From contig NZ_VLLG01000003.1 of assembly GCF_007830125.1 (NCBI RefSeq), positions 610,247-674,246 on the forward strand: a DNA stretch of 64,000 bases. Direction: 5' to 3'. The first letter of the stretch is position 1; each line of letters begins with the position of its first letter. The notes under the pieces were generated by a model. It saw only the letters and a list, made by a program, of their open reading frames with translations. It ran no database searches and was not told the origin of the DNA. The stretch is from Chitinophaga japonensis. Lineage in GTDB: Bacteria; Bacteroidota; Bacteroidia; Chitinophagales; Chitinophagaceae. A program made the translations under genes and the position numbers. Below are positions 44,005-53,022 of this stretch, piece after piece.

Positions 44005-46386
44005 ATGAAGATATTTTTTGTGCTATTGTTATTGATTGCTGCGGGCGCAAATGCGCAGGACAACAACCGTGTGCAGCTTTTTGATGCGGACTGGCGCTTC
44101 CATCGCGGGGGCGCACAGGGCGCAGATGAACCGGGATTCGATGATGCCGGCTGGCGAAAGGTAGACCTGCCGCACGACTGGAGCATTGAGGACCTGCCCG
44201 GCACTAATTCCCCTTTCAGCCCCGATGCCATCAGCCAGCCCAATGGCGGTTTTACCACCGGCGGCACCGGCTGGTACCGCAAAACCTTTACCATACCGGC
44301 TGCAGACAAAGGAAAGCGCATACAGGTGCAGTTTGACGGCGTGTATATGAATGCCGAAGTGTACATCAACGGCAAGCGCATGGGCAAGCACCCCTACGGT
44401 TACACGTCTTTCTGGTATGATATCACCGACCGCATCAGGTTCGGGGAGAAAAATGTGCTGGCCGTAAAGGTCCGGAATGAAGGAGAGAACAGCCGCTGGT
44501 ACGCCGGCTCCGGCATCTACCGTCATGTGTGGCTCAAGGTCCTGCACCCGCTGCATGTAGCGCAATGGGGCACGTTTGTCACTACCCCTGTTGTAAGCAA
44601 AGCCGCTGCAAAGGTGCAGGTGCAGGCAAAAATAAAGAACGAAACGCGCGACGCGGCTACAGTAAAAGTAGTGACCCGCATCGTGGATGCCGCAGGCAAG
44701 GCAGTAGCGGCTACCGAAACCACGCAGAAGATGGATTCCCTGGCTACCGGCCAATGGAACCAGGATATGACCGTGCGGGATCCTGCATTATGGTCAGTAG
44801 ATGCACCGGTGTTGTACACCGTCATCACCGAAGTATACCAGGGCGCGCAGTTGACGGATAAAATGAGCACACCCTTTGGCATACGTACCATCAGCGCGGA
44901 TGCGGTAAACGGCTTCCGCCTGAATGGGCAGCCACTGGAGCTGAAAGGCGGCTGCGTGCATCACGATAACGGGCCGCTGGGCGCAAAAGCCTTTGACAGG
45001 GCTGAGGAGCGCCGTGTGGCCCTGCTGAAAGCCAGCGGCTACAATGCCATCCGCTGCTCGCACAACCCGCCTTCTCCCGCTTTCCTGGATGCCTGCGACC
45101 GGCTGGGCATGCTGGTGATAGACGAGGCGTTTGATATCTGGGGCGATGGTAAAAACCCGGATGACTATCACCGTTACTTTAATGAATGGTGGCAGCGCGA
45201 CCTGGAAAGTATGTTATACCGCGACCGCAACCATCCCTCCGTCATTATGTGGAGCACCGGTAACGAGATCCCCCACCGCGAAAAGCCGGAAGTAGCCCGC
45301 GTGGCCAAAATGCTCAGCGACTTTATCCGTACCGTAGATACCACCCGCTTTATTACCTGCGGCGTGAACGGTATTGCGCCGGATAAAGACGCGTTCCTGT
45401 CCACGCTGGATATAGCGGGCTACAACTACGCCCGCGACAAGTATGTAGTGAGTCATGAGCGTAAGCCTGAGCGCGTAATCATCGCTACCGAATCCTTCCC
45501 GCTGGAAGCCTTTGAATACTGGACCGCCGTGGAGGATCACCCCTGGGTGGTGGGCGATTTTGTATGGACCGCTTTCGATTACATTGGAGAGGCCAGCATC
45601 GGCTGGCTGGGCTACTGGCAGGCGCAGTGGTTCTATCCCTGGAACCTGGCTTACTGCGGTGATATAGATATTTGCGGATGGAAGCGCCCGCAATCTTATT
45701 ACCGCGATGCCCTCTGGAAAGAGGATCAGCTAGCCGTTTTTGTGAAACCGCCGCAACCTTCCTTCCCCATCAATCACGATAAGGTGGACTGGAGCCACTG
45801 GGAATGGCACGATGTAGTGGCGGACTGGAACTGGCCCGGACATGAAAACAAACCCCTGGAGGTGAATGTATATTCTTCCTGCGAGCAGGTGGAGCTTTTC
45901 CTGGACGGCCGCTCCCTGGGAAAGAAAGCCACCAGCCGCTCCAATAAATTTACCGCCGTATGGCAGGTGCCTTATAAGGCCGGCACTTTAAAAGCCATTG
46001 GCTACACCCGTGGCAGGGAAGTCAATAATGCCGTGTTACGCACGGCCGCTTCACCGGTGCAGTTGGAACTCAATGCCGACCGTACCACTATTCATGCAGA
46101 CGGGCAGGACCTGAGCTACATTACCGTAACGCTGCAGGATGCAGACGGCGTGCGCCATCCCAAAGCGGAAGACGAGATACAGTTTACAATAACCGGCCCG
46201 GGTACTATTGCAGGCGTAGGCAATGCCAATCCCCGCAGCGTGGAAAGTTACCAGCGCCCACAGCGCAAAGCCTGGCAGGGCCGCTGCCTGGTGATTGTCA
46301 GGTCCACCGGGCAGGCAGGAGAGATCGTGGTGAAAGCTGCTGCGGATGGGTTAAAAGCAGGGGAGGTGAGGATAAAGGCGGAGTAA
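44005..46386 (+). CDS. GH2 beta-galactosidase
   Basis: A 793-residue secreted enzyme (MKIFFVLLLLIAAGANAQ). The sugar-binding domain has WRKVDLPHDWSIED, GGTGWYRKTFTIP and VYINGKRMGKHPYGYTSF. The immunoglobulin-like domain precedes the barrel. Catalytic motifs are CSHNPPSPAFLDACDRLGM, VIMWSTGNEIP (acid/base Glu421) and IIATESFPLEAF (nucleophile Glu496). A C-terminal DUF4982/Ig-like tail follows (YSSCEQVELFLDGRSLGKK ... ADGQDLSYITVTLQDADG). The domain order fits Bacteroidota GH2 beta-galactosidases, which attack RG-I or RG-II side chains; beta-glucuronidase activity cannot be excluded. It ends the 26-kb plus-strand PUL run. The convergent DUF5703 gene ends one base further on, with no room for a terminator. 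Confidence 0.9.
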   Translation: MKIFFVLLLLIAAGANAQDNNRVQLFDADWRFHRGGAQGADEPGFDDAGWRKVDLPHDWSIEDLPGTNSPFSPDAISQPNGGFTTGGTGWYRKTFTIPAADKGKRIQVQFDGVYMNAEVYINGKRMGKHPYGYTSFWYDITDRIRFGEKNVLAVKVRNEGENSRWYAGSGIYRHVWLKVLHPLHVAQWGTFVTTPVVSKAAAKVQVQAKIKNETRDAATVKVVTRIVDAAGKAVAATETTQKMDSLATGQWNQDMTVRDPALWSVDAPVLYTVITEVYQGAQLTDKMSTPFGIRTISADAVNGFRLNGQPLELKGGCVHHDNGPLGAKAFDRAEERRVALLKASGYNAIRCSHNPPSPAFLDACDRLGMLVIDEAFDIWGDGKNPDDYHRYFNEWWQRDLESMLYRDRNHPSVIMWSTGNEIPHREKPEVARVAKMLSDFIRTVDTTRFITCGVNGIAPDKDAFLSTLDIAGYNYARDKYVVSHERKPERVIIATESFPLEAFEYWTAVEDHPWVVGDFVWTAFDYIGEASIGWLGYWQAQWFYPWNLAYCGDIDICGWKRPQSYYRDALWKEDQLAVFVKPPQPSFPINHDKVDWSHWEWHDVVADWNWPGHENKPLEVNVYSSCEQVELFLDGRSLGKKATSRSNKFTAVWQVPYKAGTLKAIGYTRGREVNNAVLRTAASPVQLELNADRTTIHADGQDLSYITVTLQDADGVRHPKAEDEIQFTITGPGTIAGVGNANPRSVESYQRPQRKAWQGRCLVIVRSTGQAGEIVVKAAADGLKAGEVRIKAE

Positions 46387-46387
46387 G

Positions 46388-48709
46388 CTACTGCAGCATT
46401 ACCTGCACATCCTTCCTTCTTTCCGCCGGTGTTACCTGCAGCATGGTTACTTTCCCATCCTGCAGCACGCCCTCCACTGTGGTGTTATAAGGCGCATGTA
46501 GTTTGAAGCGCACATTCCAGGTAGCCGGCCAGGCGGGGAAGAGATAAATATGCCGGTCGTCCGTTTGCATCAGCATTTCCTGCAGCCCGATCATGCCCGC
46601 GCCGCCCTGGTTATGATCCGGTGTCCAGTCAAAGCCGGGGCCCCAGAAAGCCGGGAAACGGGGCCGGGCATCCTTCAGTTTTTCCAGCGTATACCGGGCA
46701 GCCGTATCCGTTAGTCCCAGGCGGGCGCAGAAGATGTTATCCTGTTTCCAGCCCACGTAACCGCGATGCTGAACAGCCGTCGTATCATACAGCCAGGTAT
46801 TTACTGCCGTGTCCAGGCCGGCCTTTCCGATACCGAACATCCCGTAAGGGAATACCGGGTATAGCTGCGGCGTTTCTACATTATTGATCCGCTCCCAGGA
46901 TTGGGCCGGCGCAATGGTAGTATGCCCCTGCATGTTACGGAATGAGAGCGGCGGTATGCGTTGCAGCAGGGCCTGCAGCTTTTGGCGTCGGGCAGCGGAA
47001 AGATATTTGTCCGGCAGCGCCAGCATGCGGCTGGTAACGGTGTGCAGCCCGGCAATAGTGGTGGTGGAATTGTACGTCATTTTGTACGTTTCGCAGGCAG
47101 AGCCGGGGTACAGCACCAGGTGGCCGTTACCGTCCAGCGCCTGCGCCCCGCGGCGCCTGGCCAGGTACTGGTAATGTTCGTCAAAGAAAGTAAGGCAGCT
47201 TTCTACCAGCGGCAGGTAACGGGAAATATCCTGCCCGGTAAAGCGCTGCATGTCCAGTATCATCAGGCAGAATTCCAGCGCCGTATCCCATTCATATTCC
47301 AGCCAGCGGTTGTACTCCACACCGGCATCAAAATAAGCGGGCCGTTTCCAGCCATACTCGCTTGCTGCGGGCAGTCCGAAGGTCTCCATTTGTTCCGTAA
47401 AGCAGGCCCCTGCATGGTTCCAGTAAAACCGGGTCCTGGCTTCCGCGTTGTGCAACGCACGCAGGTAGAAATCAAACTGCGCCTTCATCATATCAAAGTC
47501 GCCGTTCTTCAGCATGGGCCAGTATACCAGGCGCTGGTTCTGCGCGGTAAAGGTGCCGCCGCCCCAGTTGCGGTGATCCGGTGTGAAAGGGTATTTTTCA
47601 TTCACAAAAACAGGATCGTAGGTAAACAGGCCGCCATTGAACTTGGTGGGATAGGCGCCATAGGCGTTACAGCCCAGCATATAGCGGAACAACTGGTAGT
47701 TCCTGCCGGCCTGCCATTCCGTGGAAGCGGTATCATTGTTAATGAAGATATAGCTGCGCTGCCAGTACTGCCGCCACCAGTTCCGGGTTTCCCGGGAAGC
47801 AGTTTTATCCGCAACTTTCACTTTTTTTATTTGTTGCTGCAGCCCTTTGTACCAGTCTGCATACGCCGGCGCCTGTGCTGCGTGCAGCAGTACATGGATG
47901 CGGTGCGACCGGGCAGGCTTTGTGCTGTGCAGTTGCCAGGCGGTATAAGGAGTATTCACGTATTGCCCGCTGTCAATGCCCGCGGGTTCCATGCGCGCGC
48001 CCCACATCAGGCCGCCGAAGGTCAGCCCCTGCAGGGGATTCCAGAGCTGTTGCTGTATGCCGGCCAGTCCTTGTTGCCGTACGGTGAGGTTAAATATCGA
48101 AGCACTGTCGCGGTTGCGGTGATAGAACAGCACGGCATTATGGTCAAAGTCCACTTCATCATGCCTGGCGGTCACCGTTCCTTTGTAGCCCTTGTAGCCG
48201 GCGCAGGCCAGCAGCTCGCCTTTCGCCAGCGTGCGGTCCTGTGTTCTCCAGTTCTCGTAGCGCGCAGTAGCGGTGACAGGTGTATTGCTGTTGACCTCCA
48301 CATGCACCACCGGGCGGAATACGTCTACCCATACACGGATGTTGGCGGTATGCCTGCCTTTACCGCCGCTGATATCAATGCGCCCTTCCTGCAGTTGGAG
48401 TGTTTGCCGGAAACTGGTGCCGTTCTCAAAGGGATTGGGTGTAAGCTTTATCCTGATCCGGCCTGCTTTCAGCAGGGTGTTGTTTTCATCAAACCAGCCG
48501 CTTTGCGAGAGGTAGCACAGCAGCTCGCCATTTTCTACCCATACATTGAGGCCGATATCGCCGCCGCCGCAGGGCATGGATTCGCCCGCATGCCGGCTCT
48601 GCGTGCGCCAGGTGATATTGTAATCATCCAGTAACGGATGCTGTGCAAATGCAGCAGGCGTGCAGATCAGTACCGTGTATAGAAAGAAAATGAATTTTTT
48701 GTAAGACAT
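46388..48709 (-). CDS. DUF5703 family secreted glycoside hydrolase-like protein
   Basis: The ATG at 48709 follows GGATGGAAG and gives a 773-residue protein with a signal peptide (MSYKKFIFFLYTVLICTPAAFA). The N-terminal beta-sandwich has the DUF5703 start PLLDDYNITWRTQSRHAGESMPCGGGDIGLNVWVENGELLCYLS, and the C-terminal part is an (alpha/alpha)6-type region (FRYMLGCNAYGAYPTKFNGGLFTYD, WNHAGACFTEQMETFGLPAA, AFWGPGFDWTPDHNQGGAGMIGLQEML). The fold arrangement resembles GH95 and related families. The true substrate of DUF5703 proteins is unknown to me. It forms a two-gene unit with the second GH106, 30 bp downstream of that gene's stop (15 bp if the ATG at 48724 is used). A longer start at 48724 (MEAIH) is less likely. 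Confidence 0.8.
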   Translation of the reverse strand: MSYKKFIFFLYTVLICTPAAFAQHPLLDDYNITWRTQSRHAGESMPCGGGDIGLNVWVENGELLCYLSQSGWFDENNTLLKAGRIRIKLTPNPFENGTSFRQTLQLQEGRIDISGGKGRHTANIRVWVDVFRPVVHVEVNSNTPVTATARYENWRTQDRTLAKGELLACAGYKGYKGTVTARHDEVDFDHNAVLFYHRNRDSASIFNLTVRQQGLAGIQQQLWNPLQGLTFGGLMWGARMEPAGIDSGQYVNTPYTAWQLHSTKPARSHRIHVLLHAAQAPAYADWYKGLQQQIKKVKVADKTASRETRNWWRQYWQRSYIFINNDTASTEWQAGRNYQLFRYMLGCNAYGAYPTKFNGGLFTYDPVFVNEKYPFTPDHRNWGGGTFTAQNQRLVYWPMLKNGDFDMMKAQFDFYLRALHNAEARTRFYWNHAGACFTEQMETFGLPAASEYGWKRPAYFDAGVEYNRWLEYEWDTALEFCLMILDMQRFTGQDISRYLPLVESCLTFFDEHYQYLARRRGAQALDGNGHLVLYPGSACETYKMTYNSTTTIAGLHTVTSRMLALPDKYLSAARRQKLQALLQRIPPLSFRNMQGHTTIAPAQSWERINNVETPQLYPVFPYGMFGIGKAGLDTAVNTWLYDTTAVQHRGYVGWKQDNIFCARLGLTDTAARYTLEKLKDARPRFPAFWGPGFDWTPDHNQGGAGMIGLQEMLMQTDDRHIYLFPAWPATWNVRFKLHAPYNTTVEGVLQDGKVTMLQVTPAERRKDVQVMLQ

Positions 48710-48739
48710 ATGTATCGCTTCCATCCGTGAGGGAGAAAA

Positions 48740-51733
48740 TTAATCATTCCCGCGCGTTTCTTCAACAGTGATCTTTACAGGTCCCAGCAGGCCGGATGGC
48801 AGCAAGGCGGCGTCTTTCTTTAAAACGATGTTGGTATGCGTGAGCCGTTCGCCGGCGGGCAGGGTAGCGTCATGGATCAAACGGTTGGGCCAGAGGTTGA
48901 TCACTTCCACTTCCAGCAGGTTGTTTTTCCCGCGGGCCGCTTTGGTAATATTCACCCGCCAGGGAGCTGTCCATACAATGCCCAGGTCCTGCCCGTTCAG
49001 TTTTACGGAGGCGATGTTCTTTACTATGCCCAGGTCCAGGAATACGGTGGCGTCGGCACCGGGCATGGTATCCATATCAAACTGTTTAATGTAATGCGCC
49101 GCGCCGGAATAATACCGGATGCCTGCTTCCGGCCGCTGCGTCCAGTCGGTCAGCGTGGGAAATACAACGGAAGCAGGGCCGCCCCATGCAGGGTCAAAGC
49201 GCAGTTCCCAACTGCCGCTGATCTCCTGCAGGTCACTCACTGCCGGAAAATTTACGCCTGTACGCTTTTGTAAAGCGCCGGAGAAAATAATGAACATGGA
49301 CTGGAAAGGTGCGAATGACAGCGAAACAGCAGTGCCGCCATTGGCAGCCGCGCCCGCTGCCAGCAGTCTTTTTTCACCGCTCACCGGGTCCCACAGCTCC
49401 GGTTGTTTGTTCCTCACCCGGAAAACGGCCTCCACTTTTTCCGGGCGGTTGTTCCGGTTGGCTACAAAATAAATATCCGTATCGCCATCGCGGCGGTGAA
49501 TAAAATCAATGAACGCATCCGGGCTGTCATACACGAAGTCCGGCTGTACGCCCTGCTGCTGCAGTACTTCGCGGATGCTCCGCTTAGTGTGCACCCGTTT
49601 GCTGCGCCATACGGCTGCTGCAATTTGCCGTACCTCCGCATCGCAGTGCGGGTAGTTATGCAATCCCGGGTCCTGTTCGGGCTGCGGGCCAATAACGGTG
49701 GCGCCTGCTTTTACCAGTTCGCTTATTTTCCGTATAACGGGAACCGGCATACGTTTGTCGTCCGGCAGTACCAGCACGCGGTAGCTCATACCATCCGGCA
49801 GCACAATGCGCCCGTTCTTTACAGACAGCCGGGTGAGCAGTATTTCCTCGTTGCATACATCATAATCGTATCCTTTGCCCAGGGCGGGATCGGTATGTTT
49901 GGGCGCCACGATGTTGGGCGCTACATCGCCGTTGTAGTACAGCACATCCGCCACAAAAAGCCCCTGCTGCAACAGGTACTGGCAGCGCCCCAGGTAGGCC
50001 AGGAAAGGGCCGCACTGGCTCCACCAGGTTACATTCGGGTTGAAGTGGGTGCCGGCGCCGTACTCATAGCCGGGTTTCCCGTCTTCCGGGCGGGTGCAGG
50101 TAGTGGAGTGGATCAGGAAATGATTGATGCCTTCACAGAAAGCGCGGTCCGCGGCCTGTTTCATATTGCCGGGATAATCCAGCCAGTGGCGGAAAGAGGT
50201 AAAGGCTTCCGCAGAAGCGGTTTGCTTTCCATACAGGTGCGCTGCGGAAGCCACCATCTTGGTGACCTTGTTCTGCCCGCCTTCCAGCCGGGTAATGCCA
50301 TAGGATTGCTTTTCATCCAGCCCGCCCGGTTCATCGTGGCGCAGGCCCAGCCAGAATTCGCCGGTAGGGCGGTCGCTGCGGCCCAGGTTCTTCAGCCCGT
50401 CCATGCACATGGTGCCGGAGCGGCTGGGGCCTGCAGATTCGTTGCGTACCTGTAGTCCCTGTTCATGGCAGCGTTTCGCAAAATGGCCGTAATGCTCATC
50501 CGCCATGCAGTCCGCCACGGTTTTGCGGTAATCATGCAGGAAACGGTCTGACAGGGCGGCGCTGCCCGCTATGTAACCATGCAGCACTGGCAGGTAGGGG
50601 CGGGGATCGTACCGGCGGTAATGTTCAAAATGTTCCAGGATGCGCTGCGTCCAGTTAGGGAAGCCGTCCTCGAAGCTGTCATCGCCCAGGTACTGCAGGG
50701 TAGTGCCTTTCAGGGGACCGGCGTCCCCGATGATGTATTTCCCGAGATGCGCAAACTGCAGGTCCACCGCCTGGCTGCTCAGCCAGTCTACGGACAGGCC
50801 GTTGGCTTCCGGCTGCGCGATCATCAGTTTGGAGCCGGTCATGCGATGCCCCGTGCGCAGGATGATCCAGTGGCCGGCCGGTACTTCCCATTCCAGGTAG
50901 CCATCAGCATTCACTTTACCTGTAAGGTCAATCACGTCCTCCACCGCAATGGGCTGGTCGCCTGCCTGTGGCTGCCAGGGCTCCAGCACAGGCCCCATCA
51001 CATCTTTTGATTTTATAAAATTGCTGGCGTCCTTGCGGTTGGTTTTGGCGGGCAGCAGCTTTTTCCGTGCATCATCCAGGCGGGCGCTTTCTTCATCGGC
51101 TACACGAAAAGCTACAATGGCGCTATCACGGTAATCCAGTTGTTCCAGCGGCAGGTCAATGTATGATTTGAAGCCCGGCGGGTTGAACACGTGATCATAG
51201 CCATCACGGTTGCCGGGCAGCGGCAGTTGGCCGGAGAACCGCTGCGGGCCGGTAAGCGCCAGTTTGGACTGCAGGAACCAGCGCCCCGCATGCTCCGGCG
51301 TGATCCAGGGGCCGCCCATGCACCAGCCGGATGAAAAGTTAACGCCTACGGTAATGCCTAACCGCGCAGCTTCCTGCAGGGCATGCCGGTATAATGCCCG
51401 CCATTCATCAGAAAGGAATGGGGCGCCCTGCGGCATCTGTGCGCCGCCCAATCCTCCCGCGGTGTTAATGAGCAGCACTTCGCCCATTCCCTTTTCCCGG
51501 AATGCTTCCAGGTCGCGGGTAATGCCTTCCCTGCTTACCAGCCCGTTAAACCACCACCAGAAACACCCGGGCTGGTAAGGCTGTGCAGGAGACAGGAAGT
51601 TGCGGTAGTGCTGCGCCGCATGTAGGGGAGCTGTATCCCTGGCAAACCCTGTTTTACGGGCCAGCGCCAGCAGCCCGATGTTGGCTGCAGATAAGGTGGA
51701 CAGTTGGATAAATCTTCTTCGGTTGACGGGCAT
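48740..51733 (-). CDS. GH106 alpha-L-rhamnosidase-like protein (second copy, Tat signal)
   Basis: A 997-residue protein starting MPVNRRRFIQLSTLSAANIG, a twin-arginine signal. GH106 features match the copy at 39710: PGCFWWWFNGLVSREGITRDLEAF, GMGEVLLINTAGGLGG, RLGITVGVNFSSGWCMGGPWITPE, TGEFWLGLRHDEPGG, ASAEAFTSFRHW, INHFLIHSTTCTRPED and a C-terminal sandwich (VKLNGQDLGIVWTAPWRVN). The two GH106 proteins differ over most of their length, so different linkages are likely. Export route also differs (Tat here, Sec there). Upstream, the minus strand has TAATTTTG (51774-51781), an exact match to the Bacteroidota -7 element, about 40 bp before the start codon. The gene is divergent from the pectinesterase gene. 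Confidence 0.86.
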   Translation of the reverse strand: MPVNRRRFIQLSTLSAANIGLLALARKTGFARDTAPLHAAQHYRNFLSPAQPYQPGCFWWWFNGLVSREGITRDLEAFREKGMGEVLLINTAGGLGGAQMPQGAPFLSDEWRALYRHALQEAARLGITVGVNFSSGWCMGGPWITPEHAGRWFLQSKLALTGPQRFSGQLPLPGNRDGYDHVFNPPGFKSYIDLPLEQLDYRDSAIVAFRVADEESARLDDARKKLLPAKTNRKDASNFIKSKDVMGPVLEPWQPQAGDQPIAVEDVIDLTGKVNADGYLEWEVPAGHWIILRTGHRMTGSKLMIAQPEANGLSVDWLSSQAVDLQFAHLGKYIIGDAGPLKGTTLQYLGDDSFEDGFPNWTQRILEHFEHYRRYDPRPYLPVLHGYIAGSAALSDRFLHDYRKTVADCMADEHYGHFAKRCHEQGLQVRNESAGPSRSGTMCMDGLKNLGRSDRPTGEFWLGLRHDEPGGLDEKQSYGITRLEGGQNKVTKMVASAAHLYGKQTASAEAFTSFRHWLDYPGNMKQAADRAFCEGINHFLIHSTTCTRPEDGKPGYEYGAGTHFNPNVTWWSQCGPFLAYLGRCQYLLQQGLFVADVLYYNGDVAPNIVAPKHTDPALGKGYDYDVCNEEILLTRLSVKNGRIVLPDGMSYRVLVLPDDKRMPVPVIRKISELVKAGATVIGPQPEQDPGLHNYPHCDAEVRQIAAAVWRSKRVHTKRSIREVLQQQGVQPDFVYDSPDAFIDFIHRRDGDTDIYFVANRNNRPEKVEAVFRVRNKQPELWDPVSGEKRLLAAGAAANGGTAVSLSFAPFQSMFIIFSGALQKRTGVNFPAVSDLQEISGSWELRFDPAWGGPASVVFPTLTDWTQRPEAGIRYYSGAAHYIKQFDMDTMPGADATVFLDLGIVKNIASVKLNGQDLGIVWTAPWRVNITKAARGKNNLLEVEVINLWPNRLIHDATLPAGERLTHTNIVLKKDAALLPSGLLGPVKITVEETRGND

Positions 51734-51773
51734 AAGATCGTGGAATGAATCATGAAAATAAAAGAAAATTAAA

Positions 51774-51781
51774 CAAAATTA
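51774..51781 (-). promoter_or_regulatory. Candidate -7 promoter element for the GH106/DUF5703 unit
   Basis: Minus-strand TAATTTTG matches TAnnTTTG exactly, about 40 bp upstream of the GH106 start. I found no convincing -33 TTG at the usual distance, so support is partial. Confidence 0.4.
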
Positions 51782-51857
51782 AATGTTTTTAAAGTTCGGT
51801 GATCCGGGGCAAACGGGTATCCTGCACTGTCTGTTCATGCATTTGCAACGTGAAACA

Positions 51858-51915
51858 CCGGTAACGTTTGCGTAAAAAATTGCTGTTTTCCATAGATATT
51901 TCTGTAGTTTGACCG
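51858..51915 (+). promoter_or_regulatory. Promoter module upstream of the CE8 gene, shared with susC
   Basis: CCGGTAACGTTTGCGTAAAAA, then TTGCTGTTTTC, then ATATTTCTGTAGTTTGACC, closely match the region 19721-19790 in front of susC. Here TTG at 51880 and TAG at 51905 are separated by 22 bp, the usual distance between -33 and -7 elements; in the susC copy 12 extra bases intervene. The similarity carries on for about 15 bp past the presumed start site. Confidence 0.6.
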
Positions 51916-52000
51916 CCAGACTGCGCATGATACATTCCTCTCACACAAGGACATGTTAATGCGAGGTTCCATGAGACCGCTAACAAAAAATTATCCACGA

Positions 52001-52996
52001 ATGAAAATACTGGTCCTGAGTTTTCTGACGATATTATATGCCATGCAGGTGCGCCCCTTACAGGCGCGGGATCAACCATACGATATCCTGGTGGCACAGG
52101 ACGGCAGCGGCGATTTTACCACCATACAGGCAGCAGTGAACAGTGTGCGCGATTTTTCACAGGCGCCTGTCAGGATATTCATTAAAAAAGGCATATACCG
52201 TGAAAAGCTGGTCATTCCTTCCTGGAAGACCATGATATCCCTCAGCGGCGAAAGCAGGGACAGCACTATTATCACCAATGCGGACTATACTGGTAAAGCC
52301 TATCCCGGCCAATACCTGAACGGGAATGCCAGGCACCGGACGTTCACCACCTACACCGTGCTGGTAGCCGGCGATGATTTTACGGCAGACAACCTTACGA
52401 TTGAGAATGCCGCCGGCCCGGTAGGACAGGCCGTGGCGCTGCACGTGGAGGGCGACCGCTGTATCGTTCGCAACTGCCGCCTGCTGGGCAACCAGGATAC
52501 CCTGTATGCCGGCCGGGAAGGCAGCCGCCAGTATTACACGGACTGTTACATAGAAGGCACCACTGATTTTATATTCGGCGCTTCCACCGTTATTTTCAAC
52601 AACTGCACTATTCACAGTAAAAAGGATTCCTATGTGACCGCTGCTTCCACTACGCGGTACCAGCCCTATGGCTTCGTGTTCCTGCATTGCAGGCTCACGG
52701 CAGATACCGGCGTAAGCAAGGTGTACCTGGGCAGGCCCTGGCGCCCATACGGCGCCACTATATTTGCGGACTGCTGGCTGGGCAGCCACATACTGCCGCA
52801 GGGTTGGCACAACTGGAGCAAGCCGGCCAATGAACAAACAGCCCGCTATGCGGAATACCACAACACCGGTCCCGGCGCCGGCACGGCGCAAAGGGTGGCA
52901 TGGGCGCGCCAGCTAAGCGCGGCCGCTGCAAAGGAGCTGACCCCGGCGCATGTTTTTAATGGCTGGGTTCCGTTGGAAAAAGGAAATAAGAAGTAG
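52001..52996 (+). CDS. CE8 pectin methylesterase
   Basis: From the ATG at 52001 the protein has 331 residues with a short signal peptide (MKILVLSFLTILYAMQVRPLQA). Every pectinesterase motif is present: GIYREK, QAVALHV, LLGNQDTLYAG (Asp166), DFIFGAS (Asp189) and VYLGRPWRPYG (Arg of the active site). The two catalytic Asp are 23 residues apart, two more than in the plant enzyme as I recall it. It removes methyl esters from homogalacturonan so that the PL1 lyase can act. The frame extends upstream to 51953, but that extension carries no signal peptide of its own. The promoter module at 51858 links its control to susC. The stop codon lies inside a 14-bp tandem purine repeat. Confidence 0.95.
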   Translation: MKILVLSFLTILYAMQVRPLQARDQPYDILVAQDGSGDFTTIQAAVNSVRDFSQAPVRIFIKKGIYREKLVIPSWKTMISLSGESRDSTIITNADYTGKAYPGQYLNGNARHRTFTTYTVLVAGDDFTADNLTIENAAGPVGQAVALHVEGDRCIVRNCRLLGNQDTLYAGREGSRQYYTDCYIEGTTDFIFGASTVIFNNCTIHSKKDSYVTAASTTRYQPYGFVFLHCRLTADTGVSKVYLGRPWRPYGATIFADCWLGSHILPQGWHNWSKPANEQTARYAEYHNTGPGAGTAQRVAWARQLSAAAAKELTPAHVFNGWVPLEKGNKK

Positions 52997-53009
52997 GAAA
53001 TAAGAAGAA
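52982..53009 (+). repeat. 14-bp purine tandem repeat overlapping the CE8 gene stop
   Basis: GGAAATAAGAAGTA is followed directly by GGAAATAAGAAGAA (13 of 14 positions identical). The TAG stop of the pectinesterase gene spans the junction. No complementary arm follows. The next start codon is 14 bp downstream. Confidence 0.75.
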
Positions 53010-53022
53010 TGAAGGATAAGAT

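Noticed and set aside
46961..48634. 557-codon frame on the plus strand inside the DUF5703 gene
   Set aside because: Antisense shadow; no family features, while the minus strand has a signal peptide and a recognisable fold.
51953..52000. Upstream extension of the CE8 frame
   Set aside because: The added 16 residues precede a complete signal peptide beginning at 52001, and lie close to the presumed transcription start.
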